Shown here one piece after another: positions 40,731 to 49,578 of a stretch of 64,000 bases of DNA (position 1 is its first letter; the number at the start of each line of letters is the position of its first letter). The notes beneath the pieces were generated by a model, which was not told the DNA's origin, did not search any database, and was given only the letters and a program-made list of their open reading frames with translations. Source of the DNA: Halomonas gemina (GTDB taxonomy: Bacteria > Pseudomonadota > Gammaproteobacteria > Pseudomonadales > Halomonadaceae); contig NZ_JAMJPK010000006.1 in assembly GCF_023554995.1 (NCBI RefSeq), positions 62,001 through 126,000 on the forward strand, in the 5' to 3' direction. The position numbers were made by a program, and so were the translations under genes.

Positions 40731-41174
40731 ATGTTCAATCGGATACTGGTCCCGGTGGATGGCTCCAAGGGCGCCCTCAAGGCGCTGGAGAAAGGCGCCG
40801 GCCTGCAGCTGCTGACCGGGGCCGAGCTCTACATCCTGTGCGTCTTCAAGCACCACAGCCTGCTCGAGGCCTCGCTCTCCATGGTGAGGCCCGACCGGCT
40901 CGACCTGCCCGATGACGCCCTCAAGGAGTACGCCACCGAGATTGCGGTCCATGCCAAGTCGCATGCCGTGGAGCTCGGGGTGCCGGCCGAGAAGGTCCGC
41001 GCCTTCGTCAAGGGGGGACGACCGTCGCGCACCATCGTGCGCTTCGCCCGCAAGCGCGAGTGCGACCTGATCGTGATCGGCTCCCAGGGCACCAACGGCG
41101 ACAAGAGCCTGTTGCTGGGCAGCGTGGCCCAGCGGGTGGCCGGCTCTGCCCACTGCCCGACCCTGATCGTCTGA
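40731..41174 (+). CDS. teaD: UspA-family regulator of ectoine uptake TeaD
   Basis: 147 residues, single Usp domain. [22 protein letters not shown] holds the ATP-site Asp; the nucleotide loop is [25 protein letters not shown], of the ATP-binding G-2x-G-9x-G-S type. In H. elongata, TeaD binds ATP and lowers TeaABC activity; loss increases ectoine uptake. Start ATG 40731 (AAGGAG upstream); an in-frame codon at 40710 would overlap teaC. A large hairpin follows. Confidence 0.94.
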   Translation: MFNRILVPVDGSKGALKALEKGAGLQLLTGAELYILCVFKHHSLLEASLSMVRPDRLDLPDDALKEYATEIAVHAKSHAVELGVPAEKVRAFVKGGRPSRTIVRFARKRECDLIVIGSQGTNGDKSLLLGSVAQRVAGSAHCPTLIV

Positions 41175-41191
41175 CCCTCGCGCACGCCCCC

Positions 41192-41240
41192 GCCGGGCCG
41201 GTTTCCCCCGCATGCCATGCGGGTGCGGAACCGGCCCGGC
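41192..41240 (+). terminator. Large two-part hairpin ending the tea locus
   Basis: Perfect 12-bp outer stem (41192-41203 / 41229-41240) enclosing a second 6-bp stem (41208-41213 / 41217-41222). 18 nt past the teaD stop. No T-run. Confidence 0.75.
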
Positions 41241-41319
41241 CCTGTTAGAGTCCCATGAATTCCATGCATTTCGTGACATCCACCCGAGGCGCCTGCGCGC
41301 CAACGTACAAGGTTCCTTC

Positions 41320-42009
41320 ATGAAGACACTGCTGACCTCCGCTTCCCTGGCGGCCCTGCTGGCCGCCGCTCCCCTGGCACTGGCCGCCGCCCCGGAGACC
41401 GACGACGAGAAGCTGGGCTACAGCCTCGGCGTGACCCTGGGTCAAAGCATCCAGCAGGACGTCGAGGACCTGGACATCGATGCCTTCACCCAGGCCATCC
41501 GTGACGTCTTCGACGGCGGCGAGCTGGAGATGAGCGACGAGGAGATGGCCGAGGCCCTGACGACGTTCCAGCAGGAGGCCATGGCCGCCCGTGAGGCCGA
41601 GGCCGAACAGCAGTCCGCGGCCAACCGCGCCGAGGGCGAGGCCTACATGGCCGAGAACGCCGAACAGGACGAGGTGACGGTCACCGACTCCGGCCTGCAG
41701 TATCGCGAGCTGGAGTCCGGCGATGGTGCGACCCCCGGCGCCGACGACACCGTCGAGGTCCACTACGAGGGCACCCTGATCGACGGCACCGTCTTCGACA
41801 GCTCCTACGAGCGCGGCGAGCCGGTGAGCTTCCAGGTCGGCCAGGTCATCGAGGGGTGGCAGGAGGCCCTCCAGCTGATGAGCGTGGGAGACACCTGGGA
41901 AGTGGTGATTCCCTCCGATCTCGCCTACGGCGCCCAGGGACAGGGGCCCATCGGCCCCCACGAGACGCTGATCTTTAAGGTCGAGCTGCTCGACGTGGCC
42001 GGTGAATGA
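41320..42009 (+). CDS. FKBP-type peptidyl-prolyl isomerase (FkpA/Mip-like)
   Basis: 229 residues with a signal peptide (LLAAAPLALAAAPE). N-terminal dimerisation domain (DDEKLGYSLGVTLGQSIQQDVEDLDIDAFTQA), a long helix, then the FKBP domain: VTDSGLQYRELESGDG, HYEGTLIDGTVFDSSYERGEP, FQVGQVIEGWQEALQLM, PSDLAYGAQGQGPIGPHETLIF. A periplasmic V-shaped dimeric foldase. ATG 41320 is preferred over the frame opening at 41212, which lacks a ribosome site. Its stop sits just before the start of the depolymerase-like gene, suggesting co-expression with an exported client. Confidence 0.92.
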   Translation: MKTLLTSASLAALLAAAPLALAAAPETDDEKLGYSLGVTLGQSIQQDVEDLDIDAFTQAIRDVFDGGELEMSDEEMAEALTTFQQEAMAAREAEAEQQSAANRAEGEAYMAENAEQDEVTVTDSGLQYRELESGDGATPGADDTVEVHYEGTLIDGTVFDSSYERGEPVSFQVGQVIEGWQEALQLMSVGDTWEVVIPSDLAYGAQGQGPIGPHETLIFKVELLDVAGE

Positions 42010-42019
42010 TCCGGTCCCG

Positions 42020-43069
42020 ATGAAGGCCATCCGCCACCTGGCCGCCGCCAGCCTCTGTCTGGGGCTGGCGGCCCCGCTGGCCGCCCAGGAGCCGCCGGCA
42101 CAGCTGCCGGGCCTGGGTGTCGACCGGGACGGGGTCAGCGTGCTCGGCGTCTCCTCGGGGGGCTACATGGCCACCCAGCTGGCAGTGGCCTGGCCCGAGC
42201 GGTTCGCCGGGCTGGGCGTTGCGGCCGCAGGGCCCTGGGCCTGCGCCCGCGGCTCCCTCGGCCTGGCCCTGGGCCAGTGCATGGCGACCCGGCGGGGCAT
42301 GCCGGACCCGGCGGAACTGCAGAACCGCTACCAGGGGTACCGACAGCGCGAGCTGGTCGGCGACCCCGAGGCCCTGGCCGAACTGCGGGTCTTCGTCTGG
42401 CATGGCGCCAAGGACGAGACCGTGACCCCGTCACTGGGCCGTGCCCTGGCAGAGCAGTTCCGCGACTGGCTGGCCTCGCCCGATGACCAGCTGAGGTTCG
42501 TGGAGAGCGAGGAGGCCGGCCATGGCTGGCCGCTGGCGGCGCCACCGGGCACGCCCGTGGATGCCCTGGCGGACTGCCGCGCGGGCGGCGGGACCCATCT
42601 GCTGGCCTGCGACCTAGACATCGCCGGAGAGATGCTGGGCTGGCTACACGGCGACCTGGAGCCCCCCGAGCCGGGCGAGCCTCGGGGCGAGCTGGTGCGC
42701 TTCGACCAGTCGGACTTCGACGCCCGCGGGCTGGGCGATACCGGTTACCTCTTCGTGCCGACGGGCTGCGAGGACGGCGGCTGTGAGCTCAGCGTGGCGC
42801 TGCATGGCTGTGCCATGGATGTCGAGCAGATCGACGAGGCCTTCGTCCGCCACAGTGGCCTCAACGAGTGGGCCGCCGCCAATCGACGGGTGGTGCTCTA
42901 CCCCCAGGCGGAAACCAGCCTGCCCAATCCTCAGGGCTGCTGGGACTGGTGGGGCTTCGCCGAGAGCACCTGGCAGCTCGACCCCCTGCATGACAGCCGG
43001 CAGGGCTCCCAGACGGGGGCGCTGATGGCCATGATCGAACGCCTGCAGCAGGCACCCGACACAAACTGA
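42020..43069 (+). CDS. Exported PHB-depolymerase-like alpha/beta hydrolase
   Basis: 349 residues with signal peptide (ASLCLGLAAPLAAQ). Lipase box GVSSGGYMA (nucleophile Ser ~ residue 45), Asp in VWHGAKDETV, and ALHGCAMDVEQIDEAFVR with NPQGCWDWWGF near the C-terminus. The last motifs are those of the periplasmic poly(3-hydroxybutyrate) depolymerase group described from Rhodospirillum rubrum. Several Cys pairs suggest disulfides in the periplasm. ATG 42020 is chosen; GTG 42002 is possible and would overlap the FKBP stop. No starch- or chitin-type surface binding domain is present, so released or oligomeric substrates are likelier than native granules. Confidence 0.8.
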   Translation: MKAIRHLAAASLCLGLAAPLAAQEPPAQLPGLGVDRDGVSVLGVSSGGYMATQLAVAWPERFAGLGVAAAGPWACARGSLGLALGQCMATRRGMPDPAELQNRYQGYRQRELVGDPEALAELRVFVWHGAKDETVTPSLGRALAEQFRDWLASPDDQLRFVESEEAGHGWPLAAPPGTPVDALADCRAGGGTHLLACDLDIAGEMLGWLHGDLEPPEPGEPRGELVRFDQSDFDARGLGDTGYLFVPTGCEDGGCELSVALHGCAMDVEQIDEAFVRHSGLNEWAAANRRVVLYPQAETSLPNPQGCWDWWGFAESTWQLDPLHDSRQGSQTGALMAMIERLQQAPDTN

Positions 43070-43082
43070 ACCGGCCGGCGCA

Positions 43083-43679
43083 TCATCCCTCGGCCAGCGC
43101 CTGCTCCAGGGCGGCCTGCAGCGGGCCTGACGTGGGAGAGTGCAGCACCCGGCGGCGAATCTCGCCGTCGCGGTCGACCAGGAACAGCGAGGCACTGTGG
43201 TCGATGGTGTAGGCCATGGCCGAGTCGGGGGTCTCCACCTTGCGCCAGATCACACCGTAGCGCTCGGCCAGTTCCTCGAGCGCTTCCTGGCTGCCGGTGG
43301 CACCGATGAACTCCTCCCCGAAGAAGGCCAAGTACTCCTCCAGTCGTGCCAGGGTGTCCCGCTCGGGGTCCACCGAGACCATCAGCGGGACCACCCGGCG
43401 CCGCTGCTCGGGGTCGAGGCGCCCCATCACCTGGCGCACCACGGCGAGGCTCATCGGGCAGACATCCGGGCACCAGGTGTAGCCGAAGAAGACCACCGCC
43501 AGCTGATCATCGTCGAGCTGGCTCAGCGAGAACTCGCCTTCGGTCGACGGCAGTTCGATCGGCCCTCCCTGGGGTTCGCCGTTCGCCTGTTCCCTCAGCT
43601 GCTGCTGATAGAGGCCGAGACCGACCGCCGCCACCACCAGTATCGCGCCCAGTCCCAGCCAGATGCCTCGCCGCTTCAT
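43083..43679 (-). CDS. SCO1/SenC family copper-delivery protein
   Basis: 198 residues. One N-terminal membrane anchor (GIWLGLGAILVVAAVGLGLY), then a thioredoxin fold facing the periplasm with the copper-binding CPDVCP and the third ligand His in YTIDHSASLFL. SCO proteins deliver Cu or reduce cysteines for CuA assembly in cytochrome oxidase. ATG 43679 is 2 nt after the upstream stop (TGATCATG), so it is coupled to the small membrane protein before it. Confidence 0.94.
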   Translation of the reverse strand: MKRRGIWLGLGAILVVAAVGLGLYQQQLREQANGEPQGGPIELPSTEGEFSLSQLDDDQLAVVFFGYTWCPDVCPMSLAVVRQVMGRLDPEQRRRVVPLMVSVDPERDTLARLEEYLAFFGEEFIGATGSQEALEELAERYGVIWRKVETPDSAMAYTIDHSASLFLVDRDGEIRRRVLHSPTSGPLQAALEQALAEG

Positions 43680-43681
43680 GA

Positions 43682-44212
43682 TCACCGCCTCGCCACTTCG
43701 AAGTCGAACCAGCTTCCCAGACGCCCCTGCGGGGTGTCCACCACCACCTTCGCGCGCCAGGGCATGACCGCTTCGGTGCAGATCGCCACCTGCCCCTCCC
43801 CGCGGAAGACGCCGCCCCCCATGGCCTCGAGGGGAAAACGGTGCAGCCCCATCTCCATGTCGCGGCCGACGAAGTCGACGCGGGCCGAATCGGCGCTAAT
43901 GCCGGCCAGGCGCACCTCCAGCGGCAGACGCTCCAGGGCCCGGATGGGACCATCCGACTCGATCGCCAGGCGCAGCGTGATGCCCTGCCCCAGGCGCGCC
44001 GTGCAGGGGGCCGCATGGAGGTCGCAGCGGGCCTCCGCCGGCGGATGCCAGTGCACGCCCGCCTCGTCGCGCAGGCTGTAGCGGGTCAGGTACCAGAGCG
44101 CCACGGCAAGGGTCAGCAGGGTGAGGATGATCAGCAGGCGCAGCAGCGGGGGGCGAGCCGCGCCGGTCGACGACAGGATGCGCTGTGGCATGGCGGAGAA
44201 CGGGGCCTCCAT
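43682..44212 (-). CDS. Membrane-anchored protein of unknown function, paired with SCO1
   Basis: 176 residues (start uncertain; ATG 44191 would remove 7). A single membrane helix (~23-43) and a periplasmic beta-rich domain. Possible metal or redox residues: Cys63 and Cys70 (RCDLHAAPC), RDMEMGLHRFPL with Met119, Met121 and His124, and ICTEAVMPW with Cys145 and Met150. The Met-x-Met-x2-His and C...M spacing recalls periplasmic copper carriers, but I recognise no named family. Translational coupling to the SCO1 gene (2-nt gap) argues for a joint job in copper supply to an oxidase. No oxidase genes are in the window. Confidence 0.7.
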   Translation of the reverse strand: MEAPFSAMPQRILSSTGAARPPLLRLLIILTLLTLAVALWYLTRYSLRDEAGVHWHPPAEARCDLHAAPCTARLGQGITLRLAIESDGPIRALERLPLEVRLAGISADSARVDFVGRDMEMGLHRFPLEAMGGGVFRGEGQVAICTEAVMPWRAKVVVDTPQGRLGSWFDFEVARR

Positions 44213-44302
44213 CGGTGGCAGGATGCAGGTAAGCTTATCAGCATTTGCCTGCGGCGAAGTGCGCAAGGATGTCGCAGGGGGGAGCATCGCGAAGGAGGTG
44301 TC

Positions 44303-45217
44303 ATGGAAGGCGTGGGCAATGCACTGGGACCGCTGTTCCTGCTGATCCTGCTGGGCGCCGGGCTCGGCTGGTGGCGCCAGCCGGGCGGCGACTTCTGGCC
44401 TCGCATGGAACGGCTGATCTACTTCCTGCTGTTTCCCGCCATGCTGGTCTCGACCCTGGCCACCGCGGACGTTGCCCAGGTGCCGGTGGCCCGGCTGGCC
44501 CTCGCCCTGCTGGGCGCCATAGGCCTGTTCGGCCTGCTGCTGTGGGGGCTGCGAGCCCGGCTGCGTCTCGATGCGCCCGCCTTCACCTCGGCCTTCCAGG
44601 GGGCGCTGCGCTTCAATACCTATGTCGGCGTGGCCGGGGCCGCCGCCCTTCACGGCAGTGCCGGCGCCACGGTGGCCGCGGTAGCGGTCGCGCTGATGGT
44701 GCCGGTGGTCAACGTGCTCTGCGTGGCGAGCTTCATCGCTGCCGGCACCCTGGGTTCGGCGAGCCTGGGCAAAAGCCTCGCCGCCCTGACCCGCAATCCG
44801 CTGATCCTGGCCTGCCTGACCGGCATCGCCCTCAACGTCAGCGGCATCGGCCTGCCCGGCTGGAGCGAGCCCGGCATGGAACTGCTGGGGCGTGCCGCCC
44901 TGCCGCTGGGCCTGGTGGCCGTGGGCGTGGCGCTGCGCCCCGCCGCCCTGCTGAGGCTGGACCGCGGGGTCTGGGCCGCCAACCTGGTCAAGCTGGGCCT
45001 GATGCCGGCCCTAGTGCTCGCCTTCGCCCTGCTACTGGGCCTGGACCCGGTAACCCGCGACGTGGCGCTGCTCTTTGCCGCCCTGCCCACCGCCACCTCG
45101 GCCTATATCCTGGCCCGCCAGCTGGGCGGAGACGCCGAGCTGATGGCGGCCCTGATCACCGGCCAGACGCTGCTGGCCATGGTGACCCTGCCGCTATGGC
45201 TACGCCTCGCAGGCTGA
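44303..45217 (+). CDS. AEC (auxin efflux carrier) family transporter
   Basis: 304 residues with about ten hydrophobic segments in two inverted halves. RMERLIYFLLFPAMLVSTLATAD and RFNTYVGVAGAAALHG in the first half and KSLAALTRNPLILACLTGIALN plus LPTATSAYILARQLGGDAELM in the second are family hallmarks. Substrates in bacteria include malate and malonate; unknown here. Strong AAGGAGG before ATG 44303. Divergent from the SCO1 pair. An iron-type promoter for a possible small RNA begins just after its stop. Confidence 0.88.
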   Translation: MEGVGNALGPLFLLILLGAGLGWWRQPGGDFWPRMERLIYFLLFPAMLVSTLATADVAQVPVARLALALLGAIGLFGLLLWGLRARLRLDAPAFTSAFQGALRFNTYVGVAGAAALHGSAGATVAAVAVALMVPVVNVLCVASFIAAGTLGSASLGKSLAALTRNPLILACLTGIALNVSGIGLPGWSEPGMELLGRAALPLGLVAVGVALRPAALLRLDRGVWAANLVKLGLMPALVLAFALLLGLDPVTRDVALLFAALPTATSAYILARQLGGDAELMAALITGQTLLAMVTLPLWLRLAG

Positions 45218-45229
45218 AGCCACGCCGAT

Positions 45230-45281
45230 AACGAAAAGCGTTCGCATTTGTATTGACAGAGCAAACGAGAATTATTACGCT
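45230..45281 (+). promoter_or_regulatory. Strong promoter with Fur-like boxes
   Basis: Perfect -35 TTGACA (45253-45258), 17-bp spacer, -10-like TACGCT (45276-45281). The spacer overlaps a 19-mer (45261-45279, GCAAACGAGAATTATTACG) that matches 12 of 19 positions of the Fur consensus. A second, weaker Fur-like stretch, AATGCGAACGCTTTTCGTT on the minus strand, covers 45230-45248. AT-rich against a GC-rich background. Confidence 0.5.
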
Positions 45282-45287
45282 TAAATC

Positions 45288-45402
45288 GTGGCGTTGATGA
45301 GGCGCCACGCCGGGCAGGAAGGCGCCAGTCTCCTGCCTTGGTTTCTCCCTCTCATTGCTAGTCACGGTCTTTTTTGCCGCCCCTACGGGGCGGCTTTCTT
45401 TT
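45288..45402 (+). ncRNA. Candidate iron-responsive small RNA (~115 nt)
   Basis: Lies between AEC and trmB and has no coding potential. From the inferred +1 near 45288: stem GTGGCG/CGCCAC (45288-45293 / 45303-45308), stem GGCAGGA/TCCTGCC (45313-45319 / 45331-45337), a single-stranded CU-rich stretch 45338-45360 ending CTCATTGC, a run of six T, and an intrinsic terminator. This is the layout of Hfq-dependent base-pairing RNAs. The promoter carries Fur-like sites, so a RyhB/PrrF-like role is my inference. It could instead be only a terminator of the AEC gene, but the promoter lies after that gene's stop. Confidence 0.5.
45376..45402 (+). terminator. Intrinsic terminator
   Basis: GCCGCCCC/GGGGCGGC stem (45376-45383 / 45387-45394), 3-nt loop, then TTTCTTTT (45395-45402), preceded by six T. 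A textbook plus-strand terminator. Confidence 0.9.
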
Positions 45403-45429
45403 GCCCGCAAGATTTCTTCCCGGACGAAA

Positions 45430-45462
45430 GCGCCCCCGGCACCTGTTGAATGCCGGGGGCGC
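45430..45462 (-). terminator. Terminator of trmB
   Basis: 12-bp stem 45430-45441 / 45451-45462, 9-nt loop, followed on the minus strand by CTTTC. 26 nt past the trmB stop. Confidence 0.75.
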
Positions 45463-45487
45463 GGAAGGGGGGGCAGGCCCTGAGCGG

Positions 45488-46228
45488 TCAGTCGACCCGC
45501 TTGAAAATCAGGTCCCAGACGCCGTGCCCCAGCTTCTCGCCACGCGCCTCGAACTTGGTCAACGGACGAAACTCGGGGCGGGGCACATAGGGGGCCGTCT
45601 CGGGGCCGGCGATGTTGGCGAAGCCGGGGGCGGCGTCCATCACCTCGGCCATCCACTCGGCATAGGCCTCCCAGTCGGTGGCCATGTGCAGGATGCCACC
45701 GGGCTTGAGGCGGGTGCGTACCAGCTCGACGAAGGCGTACTGGACGATACGCCGCTTGTGGTGCTTCTTCTTCGGCCAGGGGTCGGGGAAGAACAGCTGC
45801 AGGGTATCGAGGCTCGCCTCGGGCAGGCACTGCTCGAGCACCGCCAGGGCGTCCTCGCGGTAGACGCGCAGGTTGGTCAGGCCACGCTTGTCGGCCTCGT
45901 CGAGCAGCTTGCCGACCCCTGGCGCATGCACCTCGATGCCGATGAAATCGGTATCGGGATGGCGCTCGGCCTGCTCGACCAGGGAGGCCCCCATGCCGAA
46001 GCCCACCTCCAGCACCCGGGGCGCCTGTCGCCCGAACAGGGCATCGAGGTCCTGGCGGCCATCGGCGAGGCTCAGCCCCAGGCGCGGCCAGACCTCCTCG
46101 AGCCCCCGGGTCTGGGCCTGGGTCATGCGGCCGGCACGCAGCACATAGCTCTTGATGCCGCGGCGGTGCAGCGGGGCGTCCGGACCTTCGGGGCCGGTCG
46201 TCTTGTCGTCGTGTCGCGGGTCGCTCAT
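45488..46228 (-). CDS. trmB: tRNA (guanine-N7)-methyltransferase
   Basis: 246 residues; methylates G46 of tRNA with S-adenosylmethionine. [18 protein letters not shown] at the N-terminus, SAM loop [22 protein letters not shown], and the active-site [17 protein letters not shown], followed by [16 protein letters not shown]. The N-terminal ~20 residues are charged and disordered. The gap to the divergent DUF423 gene is 108 bp. Confidence 0.95.
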   Translation of the reverse strand: MSDPRHDDKTTGPEGPDAPLHRRGIKSYVLRAGRMTQAQTRGLEEVWPRLGLSLADGRQDLDALFGRQAPRVLEVGFGMGASLVEQAERHPDTDFIGIEVHAPGVGKLLDEADKRGLTNLRVYREDALAVLEQCLPEASLDTLQLFFPDPWPKKKHHKRRIVQYAFVELVRTRLKPGGILHMATDWEAYAEWMAEVMDAAPGFANIAGPETAPYVPRPEFRPLTKFEARGEKLGHGVWDLIFKRVD

Positions 46229-46336
46229 GGCGTAGGGAAACTCTTGCCTGGAAAACCTGAGGGGCGCGTATTGTAGCGGCTAACGCATTCGCCGGGTACG
46301 GTAGCGACCGATTCCACAGGCAGAGAGGAGACGGGT

Positions 46337-46714
46337 ATGCAGGACAGGGGATGGTGGCTGGGCGCGGCGCTCTCCGGCGCCCTGATGGTGATGGCCGGTG
46401 CCTTCGGCGCCCATGCGCTGGAGGGACAGCTGGCCCCGCGGCTGGCGGCGGCCTTCGAGACCGGGGTGCGCTACCAGGCGTGGCATACCCTGGCACTGCT
46501 GGCCGTGCTGGCCTGGCGCTCCACTACGCCACGCGCCGGCCAGCGGCAGGCCATGGGGCTGTGGGCGGCCGGCATGGTGCTCTTCTCGGGCTCGCTCTAC
46601 GCCATGACACTTACCGGCGCGACAGGCCTGGGGATGGTCACACCCATCGGCGGGGTGCTGATGATCGGCGGCTGGCTGGCCCTGGCGGTGGCGGTGCTGC
46701 GCGCACGGTCCTAA
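46337..46714 (+). CDS. DUF423 family membrane protein
   Basis: 125 residues with four hydrophobic segments. SGALMVMAGAFGAHALEG and FETGVRYQAWHTLALLAVL are the DUF423/YgdD signature; TPIGGVLMIGGWLALA ends it. Function unknown in the family. The stop overlaps the convergent thioesterase stop by 4 nt. Confidence 0.88.
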   Translation: MQDRGWWLGAALSGALMVMAGAFGAHALEGQLAPRLAAAFETGVRYQAWHTLALLAVLAWRSTTPRAGQRQAMGLWAAGMVLFSGSLYAMTLTGATGLGMVTPIGGVLMIGGWLALAVAVLRARS

Positions 46715-47124
46715 TCACTGTCCGGCAGCGCGTAGGTGGCGGTGACCAGGGCCACCGGCCGCTCATCGCCATCGGAGAACAGCTGCACCTCGCCCACCGC
46801 CAGGCGGCGTCCCAGCTTGAGGATGCGGGCGTTGGCGATGACATCGCGATCGCCCCGCGGCCGGCGCAGGAAGCGGCAATGCAGGTCGCTGGTCACGGCC
46901 ATGGGCTCGGGGCCGATCTGTGCCAGGATCGCCACGTAGAGACAGACGTCGGCCAGCCCCATCAGGGTGGGACCGGAAACGCTGGCCCCGGGCCGCAGGT
47001 GCTCGTCCTCGATGGCCAGGCTCATGGTCGCGCGCATCTCGTCGACGCCCTCGATGGTCCCCGTCCGCTGGGGAAAGATCTCGTCGAGGAAGTCCTCGAT
47101 GGCGGCGGCGGTCATCACGGTCAT
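46711..47124 (-). CDS. PaaI-type hotdog-fold thioesterase
   Basis: 137 residues. Hotdog fold with the substrate-site segment HLRPGASVSGPTLMGLADVCLYVAIL, where PaaI enzymes carry HxGxxxGG...D; here the Gly-rich loop is PGASVSGPTLMGLAD and the acidic residue Asp is kept. DLHCRFLRRPRGDRDVIANARILKLGRRLAVGEV is typical. Hydrolyses an acyl-CoA, identity unknown. Convergent with DUF423. Confidence 0.85.
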   Translation of the reverse strand: MTVMTAAAIEDFLDEIFPQRTGTIEGVDEMRATMSLAIEDEHLRPGASVSGPTLMGLADVCLYVAILAQIGPEPMAVTSDLHCRFLRRPRGDRDVIANARILKLGRRLAVGEVQLFSDGDERPVALVTATYALPDSD

Positions 47125-47240
47125 CGGCAGGCTCCTTGCGGTGGTGGTGGTGATGGCGAGGCAGGCCCCACGATAGCCGAGCCTGCCCCTGGCCGACAGT
47201 CACCGAACGTCGAGCGCTTCAACGACGGCCCCATCATGGA

Positions 47241-47272
47241 AACGCCCCCGCGGCCGAAACCGCGGGGGCGTT
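47241..47272 (-). terminator. Terminator of glcB
   Basis: 13-bp GC-rich stem 47241-47253 / 47260-47272 with a 6-nt loop, 46 nt past the malate synthase stop on the minus strand. Confidence 0.75.
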
Positions 47273-47318
47273 CTGTCTCGGGGCCCGGCGCAGGCCGGTG
47301 CCCCATCGGGCGATGGCC

Positions 47319-49493
47319 TTACTTGGCCTTGTGCACGGCACGCCAGTGGTGCAGCAGCGGCTCGGTATAGCCGGCAGGCTGCTCGCGGCCCTTGAAGATC
47401 AGATCGCTGGCGGCCTGGAAGGCGGTCGAGGCGGCGAAGTCGCCGCTCATCGGCGTGTATTCCGGGTCGCCGGCGTTCTGCTGGTCGACCACCTTGGCCA
47501 TGCGCTCCAGGGTCTCCCGGACCCGGGCGGCATCGACCACACCATGGTGCAGCCAGTTGGCGATGTGCTGGCTGGAGATCCGCAGGGTGGCGCGGTCTTC
47601 CATCAGGCCCACGTCGTGGATATCCGGTACCTTGGAGCAGCCCACGCCGTGCTCGACCCAGCGCACCACATAGCCGAGGATGCCCTGGCAGTTGTTGTCC
47701 AGCTCCTGCTGGCGCTCCTCGTCGCTCCACTGCGGTGACTCGGCCACCGGCACGGTAAGCAGGTCATTCAGGAAGTCCGTCTCGCCATAGCCCTCCATCT
47801 CGCGCTGCAGGGCCGCCACGTCCACCTGGTGGTAGTGCAGGGCATGCAGGGTCGCGGCGGTGGGCGACGGCACCCAGGCGGTGTTGGCGCCGGCCTTGGG
47901 ATGGCCGACCTTCTGCTCGAGCATGGCGGCCATCAGGTCCGGCATGGCCCACATGCCCTTGCCGATCTGGGCGCGGCCGCGCAGGCCACAGGCCAGGCCG
48001 ACCTGGACGTTGTTCTTCTCGTAGGCCTGGATCCAGGCGGAGCCCTTCATGTCGCCCTTGCGGATCATCGGGCCCGCCTCCATGGCGGTGTGCATCTCGT
48101 CGCCGGTGCGGTCGAGGAAGCCGGTGTTGATGAACACCACCCGCGAGCTGGCCTCATTGATGCAGGCCTTGAGGTTGACCGAGGTGCGACGCTCCTCGTC
48201 CATGATGCCCATCTTCAAGGTGTCGCGGGCCATGCCGAGGATGTCCTCGATGCGGCCGAACAGCTCGTTGGAGAAGGCGACCTCCTTCGGCCCATGCATC
48301 TTCGGCTTGACGATATACATGGAGCCGGTGCGCGAGTTGCGCGGCTCGTCCTCGCCCTTCTTCAGGTCGTGCAGGGCGGCCAGGCCAGTGACGATGCCGT
48401 CGAGGATGCCCTCGGGAAGCTCGTTGCCCTCGGCATCGAGAACCGCCGGGGTGGTCATCAGGTGGCCCACGTTACGCACGAACATCAGCGAGCGGCCAGG
48501 CAGAGTCACGCTGCCGCCGTCGGTGTTGTGCCAGGTGCGGTCGGCATTGAGGCGGCGGGTAATGGTCTTGCCGCCCTTCTCGACCTGCTCCTCCAGGTCG
48601 CCCTTCATCAGCCCCAGCCAGCTGGCATAGACCCCGACCTTGTCCTCGGCATCCACCGCGGCCACGGAGTCCTCGCAGTCCATGATGGTGGTCAGCGCCG
48701 CCTCGACCACCACGTCCTTGACGCCGGCCGGGTCGGTCTTGCCGATCGGGTGGCTCGGATCGATCTGGATCTCCAGATGCAGGCCATGGTTGACCAGCAG
48801 CACGGACTCGGGGCGCTCGGCCGGGCCATTGAAGCCCACCAGCTTGCCCGGGTCCTTGAGGCCAGTCTCGCGACCACCCTCCAGGGAGACCACCAGGTGG
48901 CCGTCACGCAGCGCGTACTTGACGGCATCATGATGGGAGCCGGTGGCCAGCGGGGCGGCGCGGTCGAGCACGCTGCGGGCATAGCCGATGACCTTCTCGC
49001 CGCGCTTGGGGTTGAAGCTCGCCCCCTTCTCGGCACCGCCCTCCTCGGAGATGGCATCGGTGCCATAGAGGGCGTCGTAGAGGCTGCCCCAGCGGGCATT
49101 GCCGGCGTTCAGCGCATAGCGCGGGTTGTTGACCGGCACCACCAGCTGCGGGCCGGCCTGGACGGCGATCTCGCGGTCGACGTTGGCGGTGGTCACCTTG
49201 ACCTCGGACGGGGCCTCCACCAGATAGCCGATCTCCTCGAGAAAGGCACGGTAGGCGGCCATGTCGCGGATCGGGCCAGGGTGCTCGCAATGCCAGGCAT
49301 CGAGCTTCTCCTGCAGGCGGTCACGCTCGGCGAGCAGTTCGCAGTTCTGCGGGGTCAAATCATGGAAGAGGGCGTCAACGCCGGCCCAGAAGGCCTCGGG
49401 GTCGACGCCGGTGCCCGGCAGGGCCTGTTCGTTGATGAAGCGGTCCAGCTCGGCGGCCACCTGAAGGCGATGGCGAGTGGTGCGTTGGGTCAT
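47319..49493 (-). CDS. glcB: Malate synthase G
   Basis: 724 residues; glyoxylate + acetyl-CoA to malate. The length and N-terminal [21 protein letters not shown] fit isoform G rather than the ~530-residue isoform [20 protein letters not shown] (a metal-binding acid), [47 protein letters not shown] and the late [25 protein letters not shown] are G-type signatures. Cytosolic monomer. An IclR-type palindrome lies 86 bp upstream. No aceA or glc oxidase genes are adjacent. Confidence 0.96.
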   Translation of the reverse strand: MTQRTTRHRLQVAAELDRFINEQALPGTGVDPEAFWAGVDALFHDLTPQNCELLAERDRLQEKLDAWHCEHPGPIRDMAAYRAFLEEIGYLVEAPSEVKVTTANVDREIAVQAGPQLVVPVNNPRYALNAGNARWGSLYDALYGTDAISEEGGAEKGASFNPKRGEKVIGYARSVLDRAAPLATGSHHDAVKYALRDGHLVVSLEGGRETGLKDPGKLVGFNGPAERPESVLLVNHGLHLEIQIDPSHPIGKTDPAGVKDVVVEAALTTIMDCEDSVAAVDAEDKVGVYASWLGLMKGDLEEQVEKGGKTITRRLNADRTWHNTDGGSVTLPGRSLMFVRNVGHLMTTPAVLDAEGNELPEGILDGIVTGLAALHDLKKGEDEPRNSRTGSMYIVKPKMHGPKEVAFSNELFGRIEDILGMARDTLKMGIMDEERRTSVNLKACINEASSRVVFINTGFLDRTGDEMHTAMEAGPMIRKGDMKGSAWIQAYEKNNVQVGLACGLRGRAQIGKGMWAMPDLMAAMLEQKVGHPKAGANTAWVPSPTAATLHALHYHQVDVAALQREMEGYGETDFLNDLLTVPVAESPQWSDEERQQELDNNCQGILGYVVRWVEHGVGCSKVPDIHDVGLMEDRATLRISSQHIANWLHHGVVDAARVRETLERMAKVVDQQNAGDPEYTPMSGDFAASTAFQAASDLIFKGREQPAGYTEPLLHHWRAVHKAK

Positions 49494-49578
49494 GGGTCGT
49501 GCTCCTCATGCTTGGCTGCTCGGTGCCCCCTGGCACCGACCGGCCGGACAGGGAATGGTGACTGCGTAGCACCAATTT

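Noticed and set aside
43841..44302. N-terminal extension of the AEC carrier to 43841
   Set aside because: The frame runs antisense to the SCO1-partner gene; ATG 44303 has an AAGGAGG site and gives the family length.
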